Part shown: piece after piece, positions 1 through 6,968 of the stretch
Layout of the letters: each line of letters opens with the position of its first letter
Position numbering within the stretch: the stretch's first letter is position 1
Assembly (NCBI GenBank): GCA_051647125.1
Contig: JBOFDP010000082.1
Coordinates: 1-10,669 of the forward strand
From: JBOFDP01 sp051647125
GTDB taxonomy: Bacteria > Bacteroidota > Bacteroidia > Chitinophagales > Chitinophagaceae
Length of the DNA: 10,669 nucleotides
Reading direction: 5' to 3'
Notes under the pieces: generated by a model
Database searches by the model: none
What the model saw: the letters and a program-made list of their open reading frames with translations, nothing else
What the model was told of the DNA's origin: nothing
Translations under genes and position numbers: made by a program

Positions 1-186
1 TAAGGCTATTTTCTTACCTTTTAAATCCACAAGAGATTGCTGAGTTGGTAAATTAAAAGTAGGTGCTTTTTCACCTATAGAGATGGTACCATTAGAGAGT
101 ATGGTATCAGTATTAACTTTTTGATTTTGAGCAGACATATAGTAAGATATAATATATAGTGAAGTAATTAATAATATTTTTTTCAT
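1..186 (-). CDS. Exported redoxin / thioredoxin-fold protein, N-terminal part only
   Basis: The minus strand reads open from an ATG at 186-184 to the window edge, giving 62 residues with no stop. Residues 1-20 form a signal peptide: MKK, then a hydrophobic core of Leu/Ile/Tyr, ending in SAQ, a cleavage style typical of Bacteroidota. After a short polar linker comes IGEKAPTFNLP (residues 37-47) and then LKGKKIAL (55-62). This matches the opening of the AhpC/TSA-redoxin and TlpA-like families, where 'G.KAPdF.L' precedes the first strand and a 'LKGK.v.L' strand leads toward the active-site cysteine. That cysteine would lie outside the window, so peroxiredoxin and thiol-disulfide reductase cannot be told apart. 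It probably acts in the periplasm. The gene is divergent from metG. A weak -7-like box, TAACATTG on the minus strand (208-201), lies 14 nt before the start with no clear -33 partner. The family call is inference from a short segment. Confidence 0.7.
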   Translation of the reverse strand, partial: MKKILLITSLYIISYYMSAQNQKVNTDTILSNGTISIGEKAPTFNLPTQQSLVDLKGKKIAL

Positions 187-306
187 AAAATGAGTTTATG
201 CAATGTTACTAGTATTTTTTGAGGATATTATATTTATTTTTTCTATAATTTTATTAACACAAGAAAAAATTTCCTATAAAAATAATTCTCTATAAATACT
301 TTAGTT

Positions 307-314
307 TATTTTTG
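307..314 (+). promoter_or_regulatory. Putative Bacteroidota -7 box for metG
   Basis: TATTTTTG fits the Bacteroidota sigma-ABfr -7 consensus TAnnTTTG exactly and is followed by CAT. The usual start point, some 6-8 nt beyond the box, falls at about 320-322, only two to four bases before the metG ATG at 324. No good TTTG -33 element lies at the usual spacing, only T-rich sequence, so this is a half-match. In AT-rich DNA such an octamer also occurs by chance; its position just before a gene is the main support. Confidence 0.5.
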
Positions 315-323
315 CATTTAAAT

Positions 324-2417
324 ATGAAGGAAAAACATTACGATCGATATTTAATTACTGCGGCATTGCCTTATGCTAATGGATTGAAACATATAGGACA
401 CATGGCAGGAGCTTATCTTCCGGCTGATATTTATGTCCGATATTTAAGATTGCAACAACGGGATGTTGTTTTTATTTGCGGTAGTGATGAGCATGGAGCA
501 GCTATTACTTTGCAGGCAATAAAAGAAAATACTACCCCTGAAGCTATTGTTGAAAAATATCATGCAATAGTACAAGAAAATTTTAAAGATTTAGGTATTA
601 GTTTTGATATGTATCATCGCACTAGTGCTACTTTACAACATAATACAGCACAAGAATTTTTTCTTGATTTGTATAAAAAAAAGGTATTGGAGGAAAAAGA
701 AAGTGAACAGTTTTACGATGAAGAATACCAAATTTTTTTAGCTGATAGATATATTATAGGTACTTGCCCTTCGTGTAATTACAATAAGGCTTATGGAGAT
801 CAATGTGAACAATGTGGTACTTCTCTTAGCCCTGACCAATTGATACATTCTATTAGTACATTAAGCCAAAAATCTCCAATATTAAAAAAAACTAAACATT
901 GGTATTTACCTTTACAACACTATGAAGATTTTTTGAGAAAATGGATACTTGAAGAACATAAGCACGATTGGCGCAGTAATGTAATAGGGCAGTGTAAAGG
1001 CTGGCTTGATGCAGGCTTGCAACCTCGCGCTGTAACGCGTGATTTAGATTGGGGTATTCCCGTACCCTTAAAAGAAGCTAAAGGGAAGGTATTATATGTA
1101 TGGTTTGATGCCCCTATAGGATATATTAGCGCTACCAAGCAATGGGCAGAAAATAATCAGAGAGAGTGGAAACCTTATTGGTATGAGGAGGATACTAAAT
1201 TGGTACATTTTATAGGGAAAGACAATATTGTTTTCCATAGTATTATATTCCCTATTATGCTTAAGAGGCATGGTAATATTTTACCTGCTGATGTGGTGGC
1301 TAATGAATTTATGAATTTGGAAAATGATAAGATGAGTACTAGCAGAGGTTGGAAAGTGGATATGCAAGATTATATTAATGACTTTATTAAATCCAGCCAA
1401 GGAACTCCACATATGGCAGATGTATTACGTTATTACCTTACTGCTATTGCCCCTGAAAATAAGGATAGTGAATTTACCTGGTTAGGTTTTAAAGAGGCTA
1501 ATAATAATGAGCTTGTAGCCATATTGGGTAATTTTATTCATCGTATTATTTCGCTTACTCATAACTATTGTGAAGGCAAAGTACCAGTATTAAATAATCA
1601 AGATGATATAGACAAACAGTTTGTAAAAGATATACATCTTATTAAAGACAAAATTACTCATTGTTTAGAAGTCTATCGCATAAGAGAAGCACAGGGAGAA
1701 ATGATAAATTTAGCACGAGTAGCTAATAAATATTTACAAGAAAAACAACCTTGGATAGTATATAAAACTTTAGAGGAGAATCCCGAGAATAAGCAAATGA
1801 TTAATAATACTATTTATTTGTGTTTACAATGCTGTACCAATCTTACTATTGTTATGCAACCTTTTTTGCCATTTAGTGCGGATATATTAAAAGATATACT
1901 TAATATGGATAGTTCTTTATGGTGGAAAGATGCAGGTAGCATAAATCTCTTGAAAGAAGGACACATTATAGGGAAACCACAATTAATATTCAGAAAAATA
2001 GAAGAAGAAGAAATAGAATATCAAAAGCAAAAATTAAAATCCATAATAGCAAATGCCAAAGAAAAAGAAATTCTTCTAAAGCCTTTTAAAGAAACTATTA
2101 TCATTGATGATTTTTCAAAATTAGATTTACGTATAGGAACTATTATAGAAGCTAAAAAAGTAGAAAAATCTGACAAACTTTTACATCTTACAGTGGATTT
2201 AGGATTAGAGAAAAGAACAATTCTTTCAGGCATTGCAAAACATTTCTTTTTAGAAAATTTATTAGGAAAGCAAGTATTGGTAGTAGCTAATTTAAAACCT
2301 CGTAAGATGATGGGTATAGAAAGCCATGGTATGATACTTTTTATAGAAAATAAAGAGGGGAAATTAGTACATTTGCATAGTGCAGAGGTCGTACATCCGG
2401 GAAGTGTGATTAGCTAA
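324..2417 (+). CDS. metG: Methionyl-tRNA synthetase with C-terminal tRNA-binding domain
   Basis: Charges tRNA-Met with methionine in the cytoplasm, for both initiation and elongation. The 697-residue product is a class I synthetase. The HIGH signature is at residues 23-26, just after ALPYANG. A four-cysteine zinc knuckle in the connective domain has C148, C151, C161 and C164 as CPSC...CEQC. The methionine-pocket region WFDAPIGYISATKQW and the GKDNIVFH segment are both present, and the KMSTS loop is at 336-340. From about residue 595 to the end a Trbp111/EMAP-II type OB-fold domain follows (LDLRIGTIIEA ... LKPRKMMGIESHGM), the domain used for dimerisation and tRNA binding in long MetG forms. 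All key residues are present and the length is normal for the long form. A TTG at 312 is in frame but lies inside the promoter-like box, and family alignment favours the ATG at 324. No Shine-Dalgarno is visible. A hairpin right after the stop suggests metG is largely its own transcription unit. Confidence 0.97.
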   Translation: MKEKHYDRYLITAALPYANGLKHIGHMAGAYLPADIYVRYLRLQQRDVVFICGSDEHGAAITLQAIKENTTPEAIVEKYHAIVQENFKDLGISFDMYHRTSATLQHNTAQEFFLDLYKKKVLEEKESEQFYDEEYQIFLADRYIIGTCPSCNYNKAYGDQCEQCGTSLSPDQLIHSISTLSQKSPILKKTKHWYLPLQHYEDFLRKWILEEHKHDWRSNVIGQCKGWLDAGLQPRAVTRDLDWGIPVPLKEAKGKVLYVWFDAPIGYISATKQWAENNQREWKPYWYEEDTKLVHFIGKDNIVFHSIIFPIMLKRHGNILPADVVANEFMNLENDKMSTSRGWKVDMQDYINDFIKSSQGTPHMADVLRYYLTAIAPENKDSEFTWLGFKEANNNELVAILGNFIHRIISLTHNYCEGKVPVLNNQDDIDKQFVKDIHLIKDKITHCLEVYRIREAQGEMINLARVANKYLQEKQPWIVYKTLEENPENKQMINNTIYLCLQCCTNLTIVMQPFLPFSADILKDILNMDSSLWWKDAGSINLLKEGHIIGKPQLIFRKIEEEEIEYQKQKLKSIIANAKEKEILLKPFKETIIIDDFSKLDLRIGTIIEAKKVEKSDKLLHLTVDLGLEKRTILSGIAKHFFLENLLGKQVLVVANLKPRKMMGIESHGMILFIENKEGKLVHLHSAEVVHPGSVIS

Positions 2418-2419
2418 AT

Positions 2420-2440
2420 ATAAAAAGGTAACCTTTTTAT
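2420..2440 (+). terminator. Hairpin after metG, probable intrinsic terminator
   Basis: An almost perfect inverted repeat starts two bases after the metG stop: ATAAAAAGG, loop TAA, CCTTTTTAT. The descending arm supplies a run of five T, the classical intrinsic-terminator form. The stem has only two G:C pairs, so termination may be partial. Because of its symmetry it could act on either strand. A TATGTTTT sequence at 2443-2450, one mismatch from TAnnTTTG, directly follows and could restart transcription for queF. Confidence 0.6.
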
Positions 2441-2467
2441 AATATGTTTTCATTGATCTAAAATTAT

Positions 2468-3322
2468 ATGCCAAAAACTCAACATTCACTACATGCTTTA
2501 GGACATTCTACAATATCCTATCCTTCTTGCTATGATGCTCAATTAATAGAACGTATAGAGCGTAAGCTTCGGAGAAAAAATTTTAATGCCCCTATGTATG
2601 GAATAGATATTTGGCGAGCATATGAAATTTCTTTCTTATTACCTAGTGGGTTACCTCAATATATGGTAATAGAAATTACCATTCCCGCCCATTCTATATA
2701 TCTTCCAGAATCTAAATCTTTAAAATTATATTTCAACTCTTTTAATCAAAGTATTTTTAAAGATACTCATTTTGTAGTACAAACAATACAGCAGGATTTA
2801 TCTACTGTATTGGAGGGTAATGTAATGGTGCAAATAATAGATAAAGATGATTTCAAACAGTATGAAAACTGGTATGAAAATTATCTTCTTAGAGATGCTA
2901 TTTGTTTAGATAAAATATCTACTACAATTGTTGGATATACGTATGATGCCCACCTATTACAAAAGGAAAAAAGGAATACCTTTCATCATACTATTCGATT
3001 ATATTCGGATTTATTGCGTAGTAATTGTGAAATTACTAATCAGCCTGATTGGGGAAGAGTATTTATTGAATATACACCTGATAAAGAGTTTCTTTTGAGA
3101 GAATCCTTATTGCAATATATTGTTTCTTATCGCACACATCAGGAATTTCATGAACCTACTTGTGAACGAATCTATAATGATATATATCAGTGTATAAAAC
3201 CGTCCTATTTATTAGTGATTTGTCAATACACACGCAGAGGGGGTATTGATATAAATCCTATAAGAACGAATCACTTTAATAGTCTTCAATCTATTCTCTT
3301 ACCCAAACTCTTACAACAATAA
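2468..3322 (+). CDS. queF: NADPH-dependent 7-cyano-7-deazaguanine (preQ0) reductase, long type II form
   Basis: Reduces the nitrile of preQ0 to the aminomethyl of preQ1, using two NADPH, on the route to queuosine in the tRNA wobble position; cytosolic. The 284-residue product matches the two-domain (tandem T-fold) form, about 280 residues in E. coli, rather than the single-domain form of about 150. The NADPH-binding QueF motif ESKSLKLYFNSFNQ is at residues 81-94 in the N-terminal half. The catalytic cysteine is C187 in SNCEIT, and the proton-donor aspartate D194 sits in QPDWG, the same seven-residue spacing as E. coli C190/D197. FHEPTCERIY carries H228/E229 of the substrate pocket; the E. coli equivalent is FHEQC, with the cysteine placed differently. 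The start ATG is 50 nt after metG beyond a hairpin and has no Shine-Dalgarno. kup begins 11 nt downstream, so the two are likely cotranscribed. No other queuosine gene is in the window. Confidence 0.96.
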   Translation: MPKTQHSLHALGHSTISYPSCYDAQLIERIERKLRRKNFNAPMYGIDIWRAYEISFLLPSGLPQYMVIEITIPAHSIYLPESKSLKLYFNSFNQSIFKDTHFVVQTIQQDLSTVLEGNVMVQIIDKDDFKQYENWYENYLLRDAICLDKISTTIVGYTYDAHLLQKEKRNTFHHTIRLYSDLLRSNCEITNQPDWGRVFIEYTPDKEFLLRESLLQYIVSYRTHQEFHEPTCERIYNDIYQCIKPSYLLVICQYTRRGGIDINPIRTNHFNSLQSILLPKLLQQ

Positions 3323-3333
3323 AATAGCTTTTT

Positions 3334-5304
3334 ATGAATACACAAATAATGAAAAAAATAAGTACTATTAGTTTGATAGTTACTTTTGGTATTATTTACG
3401 GAGATATAGGAACATCTCCCTTATATACGATGAATGCTATTGTAACGAATAAAGAAGTTACTCAGGGTTTGGTACTGGGTGCTTTAAGTTGTATTATTTG
3501 GACACTAACATTACAAACTACTGTAAAATATGTCATCCTTACACTCAATGCAGATAATAATGGAGAGGGTGGTATATTTTCATTATTTGCTCTTATCCAT
3601 AGAAAACGTCCTAAATGGCTTATTTATCCAGCCATTATAGGAGGTGTTGCCTTGTTGGCAGATGGCATGATTACTGCTCCTATTTCTATTACCTCTGCGG
3701 TGGAGGGCTTAAGGCAGGTAGTATTTTTTAAAGGTATACAAACCAGTCATATAGTCATCACAGTGATTTTAATACTTTCTATCTTATTTATAGCCCAACA
3801 GTTTGGTACAAAAAAAATAGGTACTATGTTTGGTCCTATTATGTTTTTATGGCTTACGATGTTGGCATTCTTGGGCATTTATCACCTTAGTGATGACTGG
3901 ACTATTATAAAAGCTTTCAATCCTTATTATGGTATTAAATTATTGATAGACTACCCGCAGGGTGTGTTTATCTTAGGTGCCGTATTTTTGTGTACTACAG
4001 GAGCAGAAGCCTTATATTCAGACTTAGGGCATTGTGGAAAAAAAAATATTCGTATTACTTGGGTATATGTAAAAACTTGTTTGATACTGAATTATCTAGG
4101 ACAAGGTGCCTATTTACTCGCCAATCATCAAGGAGAAGTATATCCTGCTGCCTCTCAAAGTATATTTTTTGCATTGATGCCTCAGTGGTTCTTAGGTCTA
4201 GGTATTTGTATAGCTACCGCTGCTGCTATTATTGCTAGTCAAGCATTAATTTCAGGTTCGTTTACATTGGTAAGTGAAGCTGTACGTTTAGGATTATGGC
4301 CTCGCATTAAAATATCGTACCCTACTGAAGAGAAAGGACAATTATATATTCCTTTAGTCAATAAAATATTATTTATAGGATCTATCTTTATGGTGTTATT
4401 CTTTCAAAAAAGTAGTAATATGGATGCTGCGTACGGATTGTCTATTACCTTGTGTATGATAGCTACATCTATCTTATTTACTAATTATTTGATTATTAAG
4501 CGTACTCCTCGCTTACTTATATTGTTTTATATGTTAGTATATTTAAGTATAGAATTTACTTTCTTATATGCCAATGGTTCTAAAATACATCATGGCGGAT
4601 ATATTACAATTATTATCAGTGGGATATTATTCTTTTTGATGTATGTTGTGTATAAAAGTAATATTTTACAGAGCCGATATTCTGAATATATTAAACTGAA
4701 TGATTATCTAATGAATATATTAGAGTTGAGTAAAAATAAAACGATTGCCAAGAGAGCCACACATTTATTTTATCTCACAGGGGCAGAAAAAGCATCAGAA
4801 TTAGAGTTTAAGATTATTTATTCTATTTTAGGGAAATCTCCAAAGAGGGCTAATATTTATTGGTTTATTCATGTAAATACCTTAGATGCTCCTTATACTA
4901 TGGAATATAAAGTAACTCATATTGTACCTAATGAAATTATTCGTATAGATTTTAATTTGGGTTTTAGAGTACCGATGCGTATACAAGTAATGATAAACCA
5001 GGTTATTAAAGACTTGGTAGCTATGCATGAAATCCAGATTTTTAAAAATTATAGTCCTATTGATAAAAGTGAAGTGATTGCTGATTATAGATTTGTAGTG
5101 ATTGATAAAATTTTAAGTTATGACAATGAATTACCTTTTTGGAAAAATATGATTTTACATGTTTACTTTTGGATAAAAAAACATCTTGCTATGAACGAAA
5201 AAGGGTTTAATATAGATAGTACTTACCTGTTAATAGAAAAATATCCTTTCAAAATTTCTCCTATTCCTTATGTTCCTCTTACTCGCATATATAATACAAA
5301 TTAG
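3334..5304 (+). CDS. kup: Low-affinity potassium transport protein Kup
   Basis: Inner-membrane K+ uptake permease of the KUP/HAK/KT family, thought to be proton-coupled. The 656-residue product is close to the E. coli length. The family signature GDIGTSPLYT is at residues 23-32. Further hallmarks in order are NADNNGEGGIFSLFALI, DGMITAPISITSAVEGL, TTGAEALYSDLGHCG, then a segment with NYLGQGAYLL, and later YPTEEKGQLYIPLVNKIL. About twelve hydrophobic segments occupy the first 440 or so residues, followed by a soluble C-terminal domain of about 200 residues, as expected. A second ATG at 3349 (residue 6, MKKIS) could also serve as the start; the first is kept because both precede the signature with little to separate them. 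The gene lies 11 nt after queF. No terminator is evident after its stop, so read-through toward atpB is possible. Confidence 0.96.
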   Translation: MNTQIMKKISTISLIVTFGIIYGDIGTSPLYTMNAIVTNKEVTQGLVLGALSCIIWTLTLQTTVKYVILTLNADNNGEGGIFSLFALIHRKRPKWLIYPAIIGGVALLADGMITAPISITSAVEGLRQVVFFKGIQTSHIVITVILILSILFIAQQFGTKKIGTMFGPIMFLWLTMLAFLGIYHLSDDWTIIKAFNPYYGIKLLIDYPQGVFILGAVFLCTTGAEALYSDLGHCGKKNIRITWVYVKTCLILNYLGQGAYLLANHQGEVYPAASQSIFFALMPQWFLGLGICIATAAAIIASQALISGSFTLVSEAVRLGLWPRIKISYPTEEKGQLYIPLVNKILFIGSIFMVLFFQKSSNMDAAYGLSITLCMIATSILFTNYLIIKRTPRLLILFYMLVYLSIEFTFLYANGSKIHHGGYITIIISGILFFLMYVVYKSNILQSRYSEYIKLNDYLMNILELSKNKTIAKRATHLFYLTGAEKASELEFKIIYSILGKSPKRANIYWFIHVNTLDAPYTMEYKVTHIVPNEIIRIDFNLGFRVPMRIQVMINQVIKDLVAMHEIQIFKNYSPIDKSEVIADYRFVVIDKILSYDNELPFWKNMILHVYFWIKKHLAMNEKGFNIDSTYLLIEKYPFKISPIPYVPLTRIYNTN

Positions 5305-5309
5305 TAAAT

Positions 5310-5468
5310 ATGAAAAGAAATGTAATTTATAATAATAATATTCTGCCTATTTATTCCGCATATGTTGCCGTACAAAACACATTATTTTATACTACAAACA
5401 AAACAAAACAAAACAAAACAAAAAAGAAAAATCTTTCTTTAATTGTGAAATTGTGTATATTTGCATGA
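5310..5468 (+). CDS. Doubtful 52-residue ORF filling the kup-atpB gap
   Basis: An ATG five nucleotides after the kup stop opens a 52-codon frame that ends in TGA at 5466-5468, inside the probable atpB promoter region. The predicted peptide is basic and rich in Asn, Lys and Thr in its middle, because it reads through the CAAAA repeat tract, and it ends in a short hydrophobic stretch (LIVKLCIFA). I recognise no family. It does not resemble AtpI or AtpZ, the small proteins often encoded before atpB, because it has no transmembrane hairpin. The overlap with a promoter box and the low-complexity coding argue against a real gene; its position directly behind kup and its unbroken frame in AT-rich DNA are the only points in favour. 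Confidence 0.15.
   Translation: MKRNVIYNNNILPIYSAYVAVQNTLFYTTNKTKQNKTKKKNLSLIVKLCIFA
5395..5425 (+). repeat. CAAAA pentanucleotide tract upstream of atpB
   Basis: After a CAAA unit at 5395-5398, five consecutive CAAAA units run from 5399 to 5423, followed by further A. The tract lies about 30 nt upstream of the TAnnTTTG box for atpB, where an A-rich element could act like an UP element or affect DNA bending. Five-base repeats can change length by slipped-strand pairing, which would alter promoter spacing here or shift the frame of the doubtful 52-codon ORF. The repeat is seen directly; its role is inference. Confidence 0.85.
5456..5463 (+). promoter_or_regulatory. Putative Bacteroidota -7 box for the atp operon
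   Basis: TATATTTG matches TAnnTTTG exactly and is followed by CAT, as at metG. The expected start point is near 5470, leaving a leader of about 14 nt before the atpB ATG at 5484. The best -33 candidate is the weak TTTC at 5434-5437, spaced 18 nt. This is the only good promoter match ahead of atpB, and the five atp genes after it run without a terminator until 9625. Confidence 0.55.
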
Positions 5469-5490
5469 AAGCTTTTAAATAGCATGAAAG
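5463..5490 (+). repeat. Direct repeat GCATGAAAG around the atpB start
   Basis: The nonamer GCATGAAAG occurs at 5463-5471 and again at 5482-5490, the second copy containing the atpB start codon. The first copy opens a five-codon frame (M-K-A-F-K) whose TAG at 5480-5482 ends one base before the atpB ATG. It may be coincidence or a small duplication. Confidence 0.5.
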
Positions 5491-6569
5491 TTCAATTTTA
5501 TTATAAAATATCTAAGATTGTTGGTATACTTATTCTTTGCTTATCTACGTATAGTTTTGCAAGTAGTGAACAACATCAAGGAGCTTTGAATCCTGGAGAT
5601 GTTATTTTAGAGCACGTACAAGATGGTCATAGTTTTGAGTTTTTTAGGCAGGATTCTTTTTGGGCAAATATACCCTTACTGGTTATATTATATTCTCAAG
5701 AAAGAGGTGTTGAATGTTTTCCTTTTTCAAAATTTCATAAAAATAATAACATTTATAAAGGATATATTTTATTACATGAAAAAAATAAAGAGTGTATTTA
5801 TGTAGTAAATCCAGATGGAAGTGTGAATAAAAATATTCACGTATATGATTTTTCACTCACTCGCCAGGTAGTCCAGTTGTTTATTGCTATGCTTATTTTA
5901 TTAATTATTTTATTGACAGTATCTACTCAATATAAAAAAAATAAGGATAAAGCCCCTAAAGGATTACAAAATATAGTAGAAGCTATAGTTGTATATATTA
6001 GAGACGAGGTTATTATTTCCTCCATAGGTAAAGAAAAAGCCAATAAATATATGCCTTTTTTGTTTACTGTATTTTTCTTTATATTAATCAATAATTTATT
6101 AGGGCTAATTCCAGGTGCTGCTAATGTTACAGGAGATATTTCTTTTACTATGGTATTGGCACTGGCTTCTTTTGTCGTTATAGAATTAAGTAGTAATCGT
6201 ACTTATTGGTTACATATTTTTTGGCCTCCAGGAGTTCCTTTTCTTGTAAAAATAATTCTTGTTCCTATAGAAATTACAGGTATATTTACCAAACCTTTTG
6301 CCTTGATGATACGTCTTTTTGCTAATATGTTGGCGGGGCATATTGTTATATTGTGTTTAATCTTGATTATGTTTATATTTGGAAAAATGAGTCCTCTTGC
6401 AGGATTTAGCTTTGCCCCTGTGTCTGTTGTATTTTTAGTATTTGTATATTTTTTAGAACTTTTAGTAGCATTTTTACAAGCCTATATATTTACCAACCTT
6501 ACTGCTGTATTTATTGCAGGTGCTATGCCTGAAGATCATCATGATGGGGAGATAAATACACTAAAATAA
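5484..6569 (+). CDS. atpB: F1F0 ATP synthase subunit a
   Basis: Membrane stator subunit that forms the two proton half-channels against the c ring. The product is 361 residues, longer than the ~270 of E. coli because of an N-terminal extension. Residues 1-27 look like a signal peptide (ILILCLSTYSFASS), followed by a soluble segment to about residue 120 that includes GDVILEHVQDGHSF. Bacteroidota a subunits are known for this layout. The membrane core then follows, with FFFILINNLLGLIPG and the essential arginine R277 in RLFANMLAGH, equivalent to E. coli R210. A glutamine at Q332 in FLQAYIFTNL corresponds to the conserved Gln of the last helix. The protein ends in a short His/Asp-rich tail. It is the first gene of the atp cluster, with atpE 47 nt downstream. 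No Shine-Dalgarno is visible. Neither atpI nor atpZ is recognisable upstream. Confidence 0.96.
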   Translation: MKVQFYYKISKIVGILILCLSTYSFASSEQHQGALNPGDVILEHVQDGHSFEFFRQDSFWANIPLLVILYSQERGVECFPFSKFHKNNNIYKGYILLHEKNKECIYVVNPDGSVNKNIHVYDFSLTRQVVQLFIAMLILLIILLTVSTQYKKNKDKAPKGLQNIVEAIVVYIRDEVIISSIGKEKANKYMPFLFTVFFFILINNLLGLIPGAANVTGDISFTMVLALASFVVIELSSNRTYWLHIFWPPGVPFLVKIILVPIEITGIFTKPFALMIRLFANMLAGHIVILCLILIMFIFGKMSPLAGFSFAPVSVVFLVFVYFLELLVAFLQAYIFTNLTAVFIAGAMPEDHHDGEINTLK

Positions 6570-6616
6570 TTAACATCGTAAAATTTATAAAATTAAAATA
6601 ATAAAACAAATTAATT

Positions 6617-6874
6617 ATGGTACTACATCTTTTATTACAAGAATCATTAAATTTATCAGCTATTGGTGCAGCAGGTGGTGCTATTGGTGCTGGGCTTGCA
6701 GCTATTGGTGCTGGTTTGGGTATTGGTCTAATTGGCAAAGGAGCTATAGAAAGTGTAGCTCGACAACCGGAAGCTAAAGGTACTATTTTCTCAAACATGA
6801 TTTTGACCGCAGCACTTGTTGAAGGGGTTGCTCTTTTTGCTGTTATCGCTGGTATTTTGGCTATCTTTAAATAA
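6617..6874 (+). CDS. atpE: F1F0 ATP synthase subunit c (proteolipid)
   Basis: Forms the rotating c ring in the membrane. The 85-residue product is a helical hairpin. Helix 1 carries the glycine pattern GAGLAAIGAGLGIG, the polar loop is ESVARQPEAKG (residues 45-55), and helix 2 holds the ion-binding carboxylate E69 in AALVEGVALF. By register from the RQP loop, the position of the Na+-ligand glutamine in Ilyobacter-type c subunits is G35 here, and the residue after the glutamate is Gly rather than Ser. This suggests proton rather than sodium coupling; that is inference by eye alignment. The start ATG is preceded by A/T-rich sequence with no Shine-Dalgarno. A 94-nt gap separates it from atpF, the longest inside the cluster. 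Confidence 0.97.
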   Translation: MVLHLLLQESLNLSAIGAAGGAIGAGLAAIGAGLGIGLIGKGAIESVARQPEAKGTIFSNMILTAALVEGVALFAVIAGILAIFK

Positions 6875-6968
6875 GAAGTTAGTATATCTACACAATTTTA
6901 TTATTCATAATACAAAAATATTATAAATAATGGGTGGTGTATAGTGTAACTTTAAATAAATAAAAAGT

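Noticed and set aside
312..323. In-frame TTG start giving metG four extra residues
   Set aside because: It lies inside the promoter-like box, and the ATG at 324 fits the family N-terminus.
920..1138. Minus-strand open frame of 72 codons inside metG
   Set aside because: It is opposite strongly conserved metG coding sequence, shows no recognisable domain and has no signal of its own.
3990..4238. Arg/Ser/Tyr-rich 82-codon frame within kup
   Set aside because: It overlaps conserved kup motifs in another frame and has an implausible composition.
5395..5425. CRISPR-like array
   Set aside because: The units are five bases and contiguous, with no spacers; it is a simple sequence repeat.
6523..6798. 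Minus-strand 91-codon frame rich in Ala and Pro over atpB/atpE
   Set aside because: The Ala/Pro-rich composition is the mirror of the glycine-rich c subunit; it is a shadow frame.
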